Below are positions 55,144-62,816 of a DNA stretch of 64,000 nt, piece after piece. Position 1 is the stretch's first letter, and each line of letters starts with the position of its first letter. Where the stretch lies: assembly GCA_963842455.1 (NCBI GenBank), contig CAWJHE010000014.1:434001-498000 (forward strand), read 5' to 3'. Position numbers and translations under genes: made by a program. A model generated the notes under the pieces. That model was not told the DNA's origin. It saw nothing but the letters and a program-made list of their open reading frames with translations, and made no database searches. Source of the stretch: CAWJHE01 sp963842455. Lineage in GTDB: Bacteria > Chloroflexota > Anaerolineae > Anaerolineales > UBA4823.

Positions 55144-56199
55144 CTAGCTGAGTTCTTTTGGTTGCGATTTAGCCACGGGTACCGGGGCTACAGAACGCCC
55201 TACCGCCAGGGCAACAGCTTTTACCTGGTGCACCAGCTCGGCAAACCGTTCAGGTTTGAGAGATTGGCCTCCATCGGAAAAAGCCTCTTCAGGCTTGGGA
55301 TGGACTTCTATGATCAGACCATCAGCGCCGGCTGCCACGCCTGCCCGAGCGACAGCGGTGACCAGGTCCCATTTGCCAGTAGAATGGCTGGGGTCAATGA
55401 TGACCGGGAGGTGTGTGAGCTGCTTGAGTACAGGAATAGCATTGATATCCGTGGTATTGCGTGTGGAGGTTTCGAAGGTGCGGATGCCACGTTCACACAG
55501 GATCACACGCCGGTTGCCATGTGAGAGGATGTATTCGGCCGCCATGAGCAATTCTTCCACGGTTGCCATCAAACCGCGTTTGAGCAAAACAGAATGCCGG
55601 CTTTCACCAACCGCATGTAACAAACCGAAATTCTGCATATTGCGTGCGCCGATCTGCAACACATCCACATAACGAAGTAACAAAGGCAGCTGTTCCTCGC
55701 GCATCACTTCGGTCACAATCGGCATACCGGTCTGTTCACGCGCCTCAACTAAAAGCTCAAGACCTGCCTCCCCCATACCTTGGAAGGCATACGGAGAGGT
55801 GCGCGGTTTGTAGACGCCACCTCGCAGAGCGTGGGCTCCAGCTTCTCGCACGGCGTGAGCAGTTTCTAAAAGTTGGGAGCGACTTTCCACTGAGCAAGGG
55901 CCTGCAATAATGATAATTTCGTCACCGCCAATTTTTACCCCATCGAGTGGAAACACGGAGTTTTCGGGTTTAAATTCCCGCGATGCCAGTTTGTAAGGGC
56001 GTGAGATAGGCAACACCCGATCAACCCCAGCCAGGTGGGTGAATTGCTCCTTTTCCACCGGTCGCCCATCACCAATGGCGCCAATTACGGTTCGTTCTGC
56101 ACCAATAGACACATGCGAAGCCAACCCGTACGATTCAACCCTTTCGACCACCAGATTTACTTCGCTCGGGGTTGCCCCTGGTTTCATAATAATCATCAT
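55144..56199 (-). CDS. aroF: 3-deoxy-7-phosphoheptulonate (DAHP) synthase, type I-beta with regulatory N-terminus
   Basis: 351 residues. It performs the first committed step, condensing PEP with erythrose-4-phosphate. Residues 1-70 form a ferredoxin-like regulatory domain (MIIMKPGATPSEVNLVVERV, TVIGAIGDG) as in Thermotoga-type enzymes, which mediates Tyr/Phe feedback. The barrel has IIIAGPCSVESRSQLLE, RGGVYKPRTSPYAFQGM, LQIGARNMQNFGLL, LKRGLMATVEE, LCERGIRTFE, PVIIDPSHSTGKWDLV and IEVHPKPEEAFSDGGQSL, all metal and substrate residues. It is the second gene of the operon, after aroH, and so lies under control of the upstream attenuator. Confidence 0.95.
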   Translation of the reverse strand: MMIIMKPGATPSEVNLVVERVESYGLASHVSIGAERTVIGAIGDGRPVEKEQFTHLAGVDRVLPISRPYKLASREFKPENSVFPLDGVKIGGDEIIIIAGPCSVESRSQLLETAHAVREAGAHALRGGVYKPRTSPYAFQGMGEAGLELLVEAREQTGMPIVTEVMREEQLPLLLRYVDVLQIGARNMQNFGLLHAVGESRHSVLLKRGLMATVEELLMAAEYILSHGNRRVILCERGIRTFETSTRNTTDINAIPVLKQLTHLPVIIDPSHSTGKWDLVTAVARAGVAAGADGLIIEVHPKPEEAFSDGGQSLKPERFAELVHQVKAVALAVGRSVAPVPVAKSQPKELS

Positions 56200-56225
56200 A
56201 GCTTATTCTCCTCAATCTAAAATTT

Positions 56226-56600
56226 TTAGTCAGCCTGATGTAGGTCAGGCCGCAAGCGCACAGCTTCCCCAAGGTACACATGGCAGACCTCGGAAGCAGA
56301 TAAGTTCGTGTTCCAATGCAACATAACCCGGATACAGTGCCCTAAAGCGCCTGGAACTGGGATCTCTTGAGCGCACATCATGGGTACCTGGTTCCACCCC
56401 AATTCCCGTGCGGCTTGAGCAGGAAAGACCGCGTTGAGGTCTGGCGTCAGCGTAAAGATGGCGCTAGCCAGATCATCCTTGTTTAGCTCGGGATTTTTAT
56501 TCAAAATCGCTTCAAGCAACTGGCGGGTGGCCTTGAGAATCGATTCTGCGTCATTCTTCTCTACAGTAATCGCACCGCGAATAGCTCGTACAATCATCAA
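56226..56600 (-). CDS. aroH: Chorismate mutase, AroH type
   Basis: 124 residues, the length of the Bacillus AroH trimeric class. It rearranges chorismate to prephenate. Visible are VRAIRGAITVEKNDAESILK, FTLTPDLNAVFPAQAARELGW, PMMCAQEIPVPGALGHCIRV and the C-terminal HVYLGEAVRLRPD, containing the active-site Arg, Glu and Cys region. The start ATG 56600 has CGGAGG five bases upstream. It is the first structural gene of the aromatic operon and begins 12 bases after the attenuator hairpin, so its expression should answer directly to Phe/Tyr supply. Confidence 0.94.
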   Translation of the reverse strand: MMIVRAIRGAITVEKNDAESILKATRQLLEAILNKNPELNKDDLASAIFTLTPDLNAVFPAQAARELGWNQVPMMCAQEIPVPGALGHCIRVMLHWNTNLSASEVCHVYLGEAVRLRPDLHQAD

Positions 56601-56611
56601 AACCTCCGAAT

Positions 56612-56643
56612 AAGAAAAACGCGAGACCGTTGGTCTCGCGTTT
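56612..56643 (-). terminator. Attenuator terminator hairpin of the aromatic operon
   Basis: Perfect 12-base arms AAACGCGAGACC (56617-56628) and GGTCTCGCGTTT (56632-56643) around a 3-base loop. On the minus strand the hairpin runs straight into TTTTTCTTATT, an intrinsic terminator placed between the leader peptide and aroH. The apex CCAACGG (minus; plus 56627-56633) is exactly complementary to CCGTTGG in the leader coding region (plus 56683-56689), giving an alternative antiterminator pairing. Confidence 0.85.
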
Positions 56644-56672
56644 CGGGTAGAAGAAAATGGTTCGCTGCCCGC

Positions 56673-56759
56673 TTAAGCGCCGCCAACGGCATCCGTATCC
56701 CGGAAACCGTAATAATAAGCGGCAAAATAAAAGCTGAAAGCGTGAGTCTTGTTGATCAT
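56673..56759 (-). CDS. Phe/Tyr-rich leader peptide of the aromatic operon
   Basis: 28 residues, ATG 56759 to TAA 56673. Residues 8-19 read FSFYFAAYYYGF: four Phe and four Tyr in twelve codons, against a scatter of common residues elsewhere. It lies between a strong promoter and a terminator hairpin in front of aroH. By analogy with pheA and other enterobacterial leaders, a ribosome short of Phe- or Tyr-tRNA would stall in this run. That would leave 56683-56689 free to pair with the terminator apex and let polymerase continue. With ample tRNA the ribosome reaches the stop, covers that segment, and the terminator forms. No clear ribosome site precedes the ATG; the predicted transcript start is only about 9 bases upstream. 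Confidence 0.8.
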   Translation of the reverse strand: MINKTHAFSFYFAAYYYGFRDTDAVGGA

Positions 56760-56774
56760 GGTTTAATAGGTCCG

Positions 56775-56803
56775 AGTTTATCCCAGCCGAGCCGATCCGT
56801 CAA
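56775..56803 (-). promoter_or_regulatory. Promoter of the aromatic operon
   Basis: On the minus strand TTGACG (plus 56798-56803) and TAAACT (plus 56775-56780) are separated by exactly 17 bases. The predicted start lies near 56768, immediately before the leader ATG at 56759. Confidence 0.65.
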
Positions 56804-56925
56804 GGGAAAAACATGCCTGATTTCCATGTGATTTTCTATTCGCGCCGCAAAGCCCTTACATGGAGGAACCGTGCGAAATTGTAAGGAATTTCGAGCCACA
56901 ATGAGAAACCTCGTAGAAAAGGCTA

Positions 56926-56934
56926 TGCTATAAT
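56926..56934 (+). promoter_or_regulatory. Extended -10 promoter for the PAS kinase gene
   Basis: TGCTATAAT, a perfect extended -10, about 150 bases before the start at 57084; the -35 region (AAACCT) is weak, as allowed with an extended -10. The 56810-57083 stretch otherwise holds no gene. Confidence 0.5.
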
Positions 56935-57083
56935 CACTTTACATTTTTATTTTCACTAATGTTGACTACAGCAATATTTATTTTAGACAAGTAAGGGTTA
57001 TCACAATTTTTTATCCACTGCTCTTATTAGACAGAAAGTTTACCAATCTGGAGAACATTTTTTTGCCAGGTTCTCGATAAGGG

Positions 57084-58262
57084 ATGCGACCAATGTCAGA
57101 TTTGTTTGAAAAAGTCGAAAAAGCAAAAAAAGAATGGGAAAGCTCGGTAGATGTCATTTCCGAAGGTGTGGCTGTCTACGAGGCGCACTCGATGATGATT
57201 CTGAGAGCCAACTGGACCCTGGCTAAGTTCTTTGATACCTCCCCTCATAAACTGGTGGGAGAGAATCTGCACCTGCTCCTGTGTGGTTGTATGCAGCCTT
57301 TATGCCCTATCCGCAACCTTCTGGCAGCACCACAAGTTGATTTCCTGGAATACGAGCCTGGCAACAAAGAAAAGCTTTGGACGCTTTCCACGTATCCAGT
57401 CCCAACCACTCAGTCTCAGGCTGGACGAAGCGTCCTGGTGGTCCGGGATATTACCCAGGAAAGGACCATGCAGCGGCAAATGTTCCAGGCTGAAGCCAAA
57501 GCATCCATGATCCGAACCGTCGCCAGCCTGGCGCAACAAACCGGACCCACTCTCGACAGCCTGCAGAAAAACCTGGAGATTGCCAATCGTTGGGTCGACC
57601 AATTACGCAATGCACTGATCGATTATCGCGTGGCGCTTCAAACCATAAGCGCAACACAAGCCCCGCTTTCTGAGCTCACCTGGGAAAAAATCGAAACCCG
57701 CCATCATGTCGAATTCCTGCTTCAGGATTTCGAAGAACTTCTAGACCAATCAACAAACCAGATGGGGCAGATCATCACCTCAATTCACAGCCTGAGTGAG
57801 CTGCATTCTGAGTCATTAAATGTCCAGCCCTGTGACCTGAACAGGATCGTAGAAAATTCTATAAATACCGTTTGGAATGATGTGAGACAAAAAGCGCGCA
57901 TCGAACGTTATTACGGTCGTATATCGCCGGTCCCTTGCGATTCTTTACGAGTTCAGACTGCATTAGATGAGCTACTGGTCAACTTGATAAAAACATTTAA
58001 GAGCCAGAAGGAACTTAAAGTCCAGACAAGAATGTCAGATGATTTTGCAGAAATCGTAGTCGTCACAGCCATAACGCCAAAGGCAAAGCCCGGAAAAGAA
58101 ACCTCCCCATTAAGCTTGGATGGATATGAAAAGCATATTCGCCCAAAGATCACCACGGTGTATCAAGTGATAGAAGAACACGGTGGTCGAATAAAAATTG
58201 AGCACCATGCCCCAGAGAGTTTCTCGATCATTTTAGCGCTACCGCTGAATCAAACCCCATAA
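57084..58262 (+). CDS. PAS-domain sensor histidine kinase-like protein with degenerate kinase core
   Basis: 392 residues, no membrane helix, so cytoplasmic. The N-terminal PAS domain (about 20-125) contains CGCMQPLCPIRNLL with Cys67, Cys69 and Cys74, a cysteine cluster that could bind metal or an Fe-S centre, and ends VVRDITQER. A coiled-coil dimerisation region (about 128-245) follows. Where a kinase has its phospho-acceptor His it reads SLAQQTGPTLDSL, so the His is missing. The ATPase-like domain (about 250-388) keeps a DELLVNLIKTF N-box lacking its second Asn. The Gly-rich boxes are not recognisable. It is probably a sensor or pseudokinase rather than an active histidine kinase. No response regulator is adjacent. 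Confidence 0.65.
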   Translation: MRPMSDLFEKVEKAKKEWESSVDVISEGVAVYEAHSMMILRANWTLAKFFDTSPHKLVGENLHLLLCGCMQPLCPIRNLLAAPQVDFLEYEPGNKEKLWTLSTYPVPTTQSQAGRSVLVVRDITQERTMQRQMFQAEAKASMIRTVASLAQQTGPTLDSLQKNLEIANRWVDQLRNALIDYRVALQTISATQAPLSELTWEKIETRHHVEFLLQDFEELLDQSTNQMGQIITSIHSLSELHSESLNVQPCDLNRIVENSINTVWNDVRQKARIERYYGRISPVPCDSLRVQTALDELLVNLIKTFKSQKELKVQTRMSDDFAEIVVVTAITPKAKPGKETSPLSLDGYEKHIRPKITTVYQVIEEHGGRIKIEHHAPESFSIILALPLNQTP

Positions 58263-58284
58263 TGACACAATCATCAGAAACACA

Positions 58285-58328
58285 CCTGGCTTCCCAAGAA
58301 AATGCGTCCCGGAAGCCAGGGGTTTTTT
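58285..58328 (+). terminator. Terminator after the PAS kinase gene
   Basis: Ten-base arms CCTGGCTTCC (58285-58294) and GGAAGCCAGG (58311-58320) followed by GGTTTTTT. The GYD gene converges from the right. Confidence 0.85.
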
Positions 58329-58333
58329 ATGTT

Positions 58334-58618
58334 TTAGCGCAGGCTTGATAGAAGATCTTCCACAGGCATAGCCGGCATGGAAGTCACTTTGATGCTGCCC
58401 TTCAAACTCAACTCACTGCTGACTCTTATCACTGAGCGGTTGTCAGGCGCATCCACTAAAGTCACCAGATCATAGGGTCCCAAAACCGCATACTGAGCAA
58501 TCAGGGTTACCCCCATTTTCTCCATCTCACGGTTGACTTCCTCAATCCATTCTGGGTGTTGGCGTAACCGTTCAGCACCATCTTCGGTCAAAGTACCTAA
58601 TAAAATAAACGTCGCCAT
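58334..58618 (-). CDS. GYD-domain protein
   Basis: 94 residues, full family length. The sequence FILLGTLTEDGAERLRQHP, QYAVLGPYDLVTLVDAPD and a final strand-helix unit match the GYD family; GPYD stands at the position of the namesake Gly-Tyr-Asp. It is a small cytoplasmic ferredoxin-like alpha/beta fold without a known reaction. It has its own strong ribosome site (AAAGGAGG) and promoter. No operon partner is present. Confidence 0.85.
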   Translation of the reverse strand: MATFILLGTLTEDGAERLRQHPEWIEEVNREMEKMGVTLIAQYAVLGPYDLVTLVDAPDNRSVIRVSSELSLKGSIKVTSMPAMPVEDLLSSLR

Positions 58619-58648
58619 GGTTACCTCCTTTCATGCTTTCCTACTATA

Positions 58649-58677
58649 ATTATATCGATTAAAGAATTCCTATTCAA
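58649..58677 (-). promoter_or_regulatory. Promoter of the GYD gene
   Basis: On the minus strand TTGAAT (plus 58672-58677) and perfect TATAAT (plus 58649-58654) with a 17-base spacer, about 30 bases before the start at 58618. An overlapping TATAAT (58645-58650) on the plus strand may serve the aminotransferase gene at 58718. Confidence 0.65.
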
Positions 58678-58717
58678 CCAGGACATTGGTCACAAGGCTA
58701 CCAGAAGAAAACTCAAA

Positions 58718-59959
58718 ATGAACCCTATCAAAGAGCTTTTCCAACTTGATCCATCCATTATTTTTCTAAACCACGGTTCCTTTGGGGCTGTTCCCATCGA
58801 GGTTTTTAATACTTATCAGGACTGGCAGCGTCGTTTGGAATTCCAGCCCGTAAAATTTCTAGGCCGTGAAATTACCAGTTTGATGAAATCTGCACGCGCC
58901 TGCCTGGCTGATTATCTGCACGTCATGGAAGATGAAGTCTTGTATTTTCCCAACCCAACCACAGCAATGAACATGGTTGCCCGCAATATGATTTCCTCTC
59001 TCTATGAACAGAGCAGTCATTCTGGTAGTGGGTTTAAATTGCACCCGGGAGATGAAATCCTGACTAGCGACCACGAGTATGGGGCGATGGATCGCACCTG
59101 GAATTATGTTTGCCAATGCAGCGGAGCCTATTACCGCAAACAGCCTGTAGCTATCCCACTGGAGGATGATCCACAGGCATTTATTGACCAGTTTTGGGAG
59201 GGGGTCACTTCACGCACCCGGGTGATTTTCATCAGCCACATCACCAGTCCTACCGCTATCATCTTTCCTGTCCAGGAAATCTGCCGTCGAGCCAGGCAAA
59301 CTGGGATCTTGAGCATTATAGACGGAGCTCACGCTCCTGGGCAAATCCCGCTCAACCTGGCTGAACTAGGGGCTGACATTTACACAGGTGCTTGTCACAA
59401 ATGGCTAATGGCGCCAAAAGGCAGCGCTTTTCTCTATGCCCGCAAAGAACTCCAGCATTGGATGGATCCTCTGGTAATCAGCTGGGGCTTTGCAGCTGAA
59501 GCCGGGTACGGTTCCGGTCAACGCTGGATTGATTACCATGAATGGCAAGGTACACGTGACATGGCTGCCTTCCTTAGCGTTCCCAGCGCTATCAAATTTC
59601 AACAATCACACCACTGGGAGGCGGTTCGCGATCGTTGCCACCACCTGGCGGTAAGCCTGCGCCGCAGCATTCAACAGTTGACGGGATATGAGGCATTGTG
59701 CCCGGAGACCTCGCGTTGGTTTGCCCAAATGTTCAGTGTACACTTGCCCCCTGAAATTGACCCCAAGCCTTTCCAGGCACGACTCTACCAGGATTATCAG
59801 ATTGAAGTTCCAATTATGAAATGGAAGGATCACACCCTGCTGCGCGTTTCCGTTCAAGGTTATAATGACCAGGCGGATACAGATTCGCTGTTGGACGCAC
59901 TGGCGGAATTGTTACATCAAAAGATGAGTCCAATTCAGATGTGGGGTGTGTATCGGTAG
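58718..59959 (+). CDS. Class V aminotransferase (isopenicillin-N epimerase/cysteine desulfurase-like)
   Basis: 413 residues. A PLP enzyme of fold type I with FLNHGSFGAVPIEVFNTY at the N-terminus, typical of the CefD-like branch. PLP contacts are VIFISHITSPTAIIFPV, LSIIDGAHAPGQIPLNL with the Asp and His, and YTGACHKWLMAPKGSAFLY with the Schiff-base Lys. A cysteine desulfurase would need a mobile catalytic Cys loop, which is not evident, so racemase, epimerase or lyase chemistry is more likely. It is followed by a cytochrome c gene after 70 bases, without an evident functional link. Confidence 0.85.
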   Translation: MNPIKELFQLDPSIIFLNHGSFGAVPIEVFNTYQDWQRRLEFQPVKFLGREITSLMKSARACLADYLHVMEDEVLYFPNPTTAMNMVARNMISSLYEQSSHSGSGFKLHPGDEILTSDHEYGAMDRTWNYVCQCSGAYYRKQPVAIPLEDDPQAFIDQFWEGVTSRTRVIFISHITSPTAIIFPVQEICRRARQTGILSIIDGAHAPGQIPLNLAELGADIYTGACHKWLMAPKGSAFLYARKELQHWMDPLVISWGFAAEAGYGSGQRWIDYHEWQGTRDMAAFLSVPSAIKFQQSHHWEAVRDRCHHLAVSLRRSIQQLTGYEALCPETSRWFAQMFSVHLPPEIDPKPFQARLYQDYQIEVPIMKWKDHTLLRVSVQGYNDQADTDSLLDALAELLHQKMSPIQMWGVYR

Positions 59960-60029
59960 CGGAATGACCCTACACAATCCAGGAGAAAACAATCACTGAA
60001 AGATCACCTTTAATAAAAGGATGGAAATT

Positions 60030-60395
60030 ATGCGGCGGAAAATACTCTTCACAACATCGGCTATTCTATTGGTTATCGTCATCTGGTTTGTTTTTGCGCC
60101 GCCCCAATTTATGCTCAACCTGCTTAAACCTGTGGATTTGAGGAACCCTGCAGAAACGGGTAAAGCCCTGGTCGCACAATACAACTGCGCTTCCTGTCAT
60201 CCCATCGGCAATGATGGACGTCCTTTTGGCCCCAGGCTGGACGGCGTCACTCGAAGGTATTCTGCAGATGAGCTGCGCTTGTGGCTGCTCAATCCAAATA
60301 AGGTAAAACCTGGGACAGCCATGCCGGACTTCAACCTATCGGATGGGGAGATAGAAGCCATCATGTCGTATTTACAGACTTTGGGTAACTCCTAA
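60030..60395 (+). CDS. Membrane-anchored mono-haem cytochrome c
   Basis: 121 residues from ATG 60030 (an ATG at 60021 is also in frame). An uncleaved N-terminal helix (ILFTTSAILLVIVIWFVFAPP) anchors a small class I cytochrome domain outside the membrane. The haem site is CASCH with an axial Met in GTAMPDFNLSDGEIEAIMSYL, the usual helix-ending pattern. It would carry electrons between respiratory complexes. No oxidase or reductase genes are adjacent. The presence of a c-type cytochrome suggests that the organism respires at least facultatively. Confidence 0.9.
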   Translation: MRRKILFTTSAILLVIVIWFVFAPPQFMLNLLKPVDLRNPAETGKALVAQYNCASCHPIGNDGRPFGPRLDGVTRRYSADELRLWLLNPNKVKPGTAMPDFNLSDGEIEAIMSYLQTLGNS

Positions 60396-60420
60396 AAGAA
60401 GAAGCGGGAAAATGATCGTA

Positions 60421-61695
60421 TCAAGCCCACTGAGGGGTGTTGACCACTTGAGAAAGAGTCATCGTCAAATCATCGCCCTGTATTACCTGGCATACCGGAA
60501 CACCGAGAGATTGTAAAGTATGCGTCAACGTTTTAGCGCTTTGATCTGCACCAAAACTAGCTTGATCGATTAACACCACCACTGGCCGCAGACCTCGCCG
60601 GAGAAGCAGATCCACAGTTCCAAAAACCGAATCGGAAGTATTCGGAGTGATCACCACAGTGGTACTGCCGCGGGGTAAGTGCCTGGCCTGGGCTTCAACC
60701 AGCACCTGCAAAGGCAACTGCCCATCTGCCCTAAACAAGGCTAACGTTTCAAGAATTTTTCCCAACTGCCGCCCTCCCCGGTCGGATGGCAAAACCTGCA
60801 AGGAAGCGCCTGAACAGGCTAATCCCAGTGAGCGTCCGCGGGCGAGATAAAAGCGAGCCAGTGAAGCGGCAATCGTAACGGCATATTCGATGGTAGCTGG
60901 CGGCAATTTAAAGATAAACTTCTTGCGCCACACATCCCGGGGGTCAAATTCAGTCCGTGGTTGCTGGATTGCCGTGTGCACAGCACTGGAACCATCCACG
61001 AAAAGCCACACTTCTGCCAGCGGATCCAGCTCGAATTCTTTGGTCATAAAACGATTGCGCCGGGCGGTACTGACCCAGTGAATGCGGTTTAAAGGATCCC
61101 CTGGCTCATACTCCCTGACACCCGAGGCATTGGATGTGATCTGCACAGTGCGTCTGCGTAATGCTTCACCACCAGGCAATAAACCGGGAGGGTTGGGAAA
61201 ATTGTAAATATCCACCATCATCGGATAGACCAGGAGGGAGTCATCTTCTTCAAAATTGCGCTGGGCAGGAAAGAGACCAAACAGGTCTCCAGATTCTAAA
61301 ACCGTCGGTCCGAGTGGAAACACACCGCGCTCGGTCAGGCGCGTTCGGGCAAGATATGTCCGGCTTTCACGACCGCCAATCATAGTCAATACGTGTGAGC
61401 CATGCGAGCCCGGCAAAGTCGACTCATCCCTGACTTCGATCCATAAAAGTGGTAAACGCCCCCGGTTCTGAATTTCATATCGTTCTTCAAAAATTTGCCC
61501 CACTTGAGAGCGCAAGAAGCGCGTCTTGCGGCGCACGTGGATACTTCTTAACGAGAAGCGTGATATCACCCAACTGCTGACCAGGATTAACCCCCAGATA
61601 TAGCTCAGTCGGTAATAAAGCGTAGAACCGGTTACCGCTCCAGCCACCAGGCTCAGGAGCAATAAAACCAGGATAATCCGCAGGGCGACAGTCAT
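60421..61695 (-). CDS. DUF58 protein of the second MoxR module
   Basis: 424 residues. Two N-terminal helices (IILVLLLLSLVAGAVTGSTL and a second) are followed by a beta domain and then the family signature VREYEPGDPLNRIHWVSTARRN. A vWA-like fold carries WLFVDGSSAV near the Mg-binding position. It is distantly paralogous to the DUF58 protein at 36150-37337 but longer, with an insertion of about 20 residues after WLFVDGSS. It follows the MoxR gene by 16 bases and is probably its partner. Confidence 0.88.
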   Translation of the reverse strand: MTVALRIILVLLLLSLVAGAVTGSTLYYRLSYIWGLILVSSWVISRFSLRSIHVRRKTRFLRSQVGQIFEERYEIQNRGRLPLLWIEVRDESTLPGSHGSHVLTMIGGRESRTYLARTRLTERGVFPLGPTVLESGDLFGLFPAQRNFEEDDSLLVYPMMVDIYNFPNPPGLLPGGEALRRRTVQITSNASGVREYEPGDPLNRIHWVSTARRNRFMTKEFELDPLAEVWLFVDGSSAVHTAIQQPRTEFDPRDVWRKKFIFKLPPATIEYAVTIAASLARFYLARGRSLGLACSGASLQVLPSDRGGRQLGKILETLALFRADGQLPLQVLVEAQARHLPRGSTTVVITPNTSDSVFGTVDLLLRRGLRPVVVLIDQASFGADQSAKTLTHTLQSLGVPVCQVIQGDDLTMTLSQVVNTPQWA

Positions 61696-61711
61696 TTTCC
61701 CTGCCTTTGAT

Positions 61712-62705
61712 CTATATCTGTTGAGAAGAGGATGGAGTCGCTGCCTGGCTCAGCCCGCCAGTCGGGTCTCCGCCAGGAACAGGAATACTCCGCAGGATTT
61801 CTTCAACAATCTGGGCTGCGTCTAGATCGCGCAAGCGTGCGCCTGGACCTAAAATCACCCGGTGCGCCAGGGTTGGGATCACCAGCGCCTTAATGTCGTC
61901 CGGCAGCACATAATCTCTGCCCGGCAATAGCAGCTTTAGCCTGGGCGGTGCGGAAGAGCGCCAGGCTGCCGCGTGGGCTGGCGCCAAGGTAGACTTCGGC
62001 ATGCTCGCGTGTCTGCTGCACAATATCAACGATGTATTTCTTCAAAGCTGGAGAAATATAAATCTCTTTCACGGCTTCCTGTGCCTGGGTCAATTCTTCA
62101 ACTGAGACAACCTGATCCAGGTCAGCCAGGGGGTGACGGAATTGCTGGCGTTCTAACATTTGGATTTCATCATCCAATGCCGGGTATCCCAAGCGTAATC
62201 GCAACATAAAACGATCTACCTGAGCTTCTGGCAATGGGAAAGTGCCTTCGTACTCGATAGGATTCTGGGTCGCAAACACCAAAAAAGGACGCGGTAATGG
62301 CCGCGTGACGCCATCGACCGTAATCTGCCGTTCTTCCATTGCCTCCAAAAGGGCTGCTTGCGTTTTGGGTGTGGCCCGGTTGATTTCATCAGCCAGGACC
62401 ACTTGCGCCATGATTGGTCCTGGACGAAATTCAAAATCGCGGCTCACCTGGTTGAAAATTGAAACACCGGTAACATCGCTGGGCAACATATCGGGGGTAA
62501 ATTGAATGCGGCTGAATGCGCATCCCAAGGAACGTGCCAGGCTGCGCGCCAGCATGGTTTTCCCCACCCCGGGGACATCTTCGATGAGCAAATGACCCTG
62601 ACACAATAAGCCCACAACGGCCAGGTCGATCGTGGCTCTTTTACCAATAATCACTTTTTCAATATTCGAGATTACACGATCTGCTAATGCTTGCACTTCT
62701 GTCAT
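61712..62705 (-). pseudogene. MoxR-family AAA+ ATPase, one frameshift
   Basis: The main frame reads Walker A in LIEDVPGVGKTMLARSLA, Walker B in VVLADEINRATPKTQAAL, the sensor LVFATQNPIEYEGTFPLPEAQ and ASPRGSLALFRTAQAKAAIAG. A GGG run near 61922 must lose one G for the C-terminal lid to continue as RDYVLPDDIKALVIPTLAHR and RDLDAAQIVEEIL. The repaired protein would be about 330 residues. The sequence is otherwise intact, and the break in a homopolymer favours a sequencing error. It forms a unit with the DUF58 gene at 60421-61695. Confidence 0.88.
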
Positions 62706-62816
62706 CCTATTTCTCCCTGATAACTTGTCGGTTCGGCAACCATGAATAAAATCTTACCTGTAAAAATGTCGATAGCCAGAGTGGATAGTGTTTACCAACC
62801 CTTGAGCAAGAACACA

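Noticed and set aside
56601..56770. T-box or riboswitch upstream of aroH
   Set aside because: No T-box AGGGUGGNACCGCG-like stretch or known aptamer pattern is visible; the Phe/Tyr-rich ORF plus alternative hairpins explain the region better.
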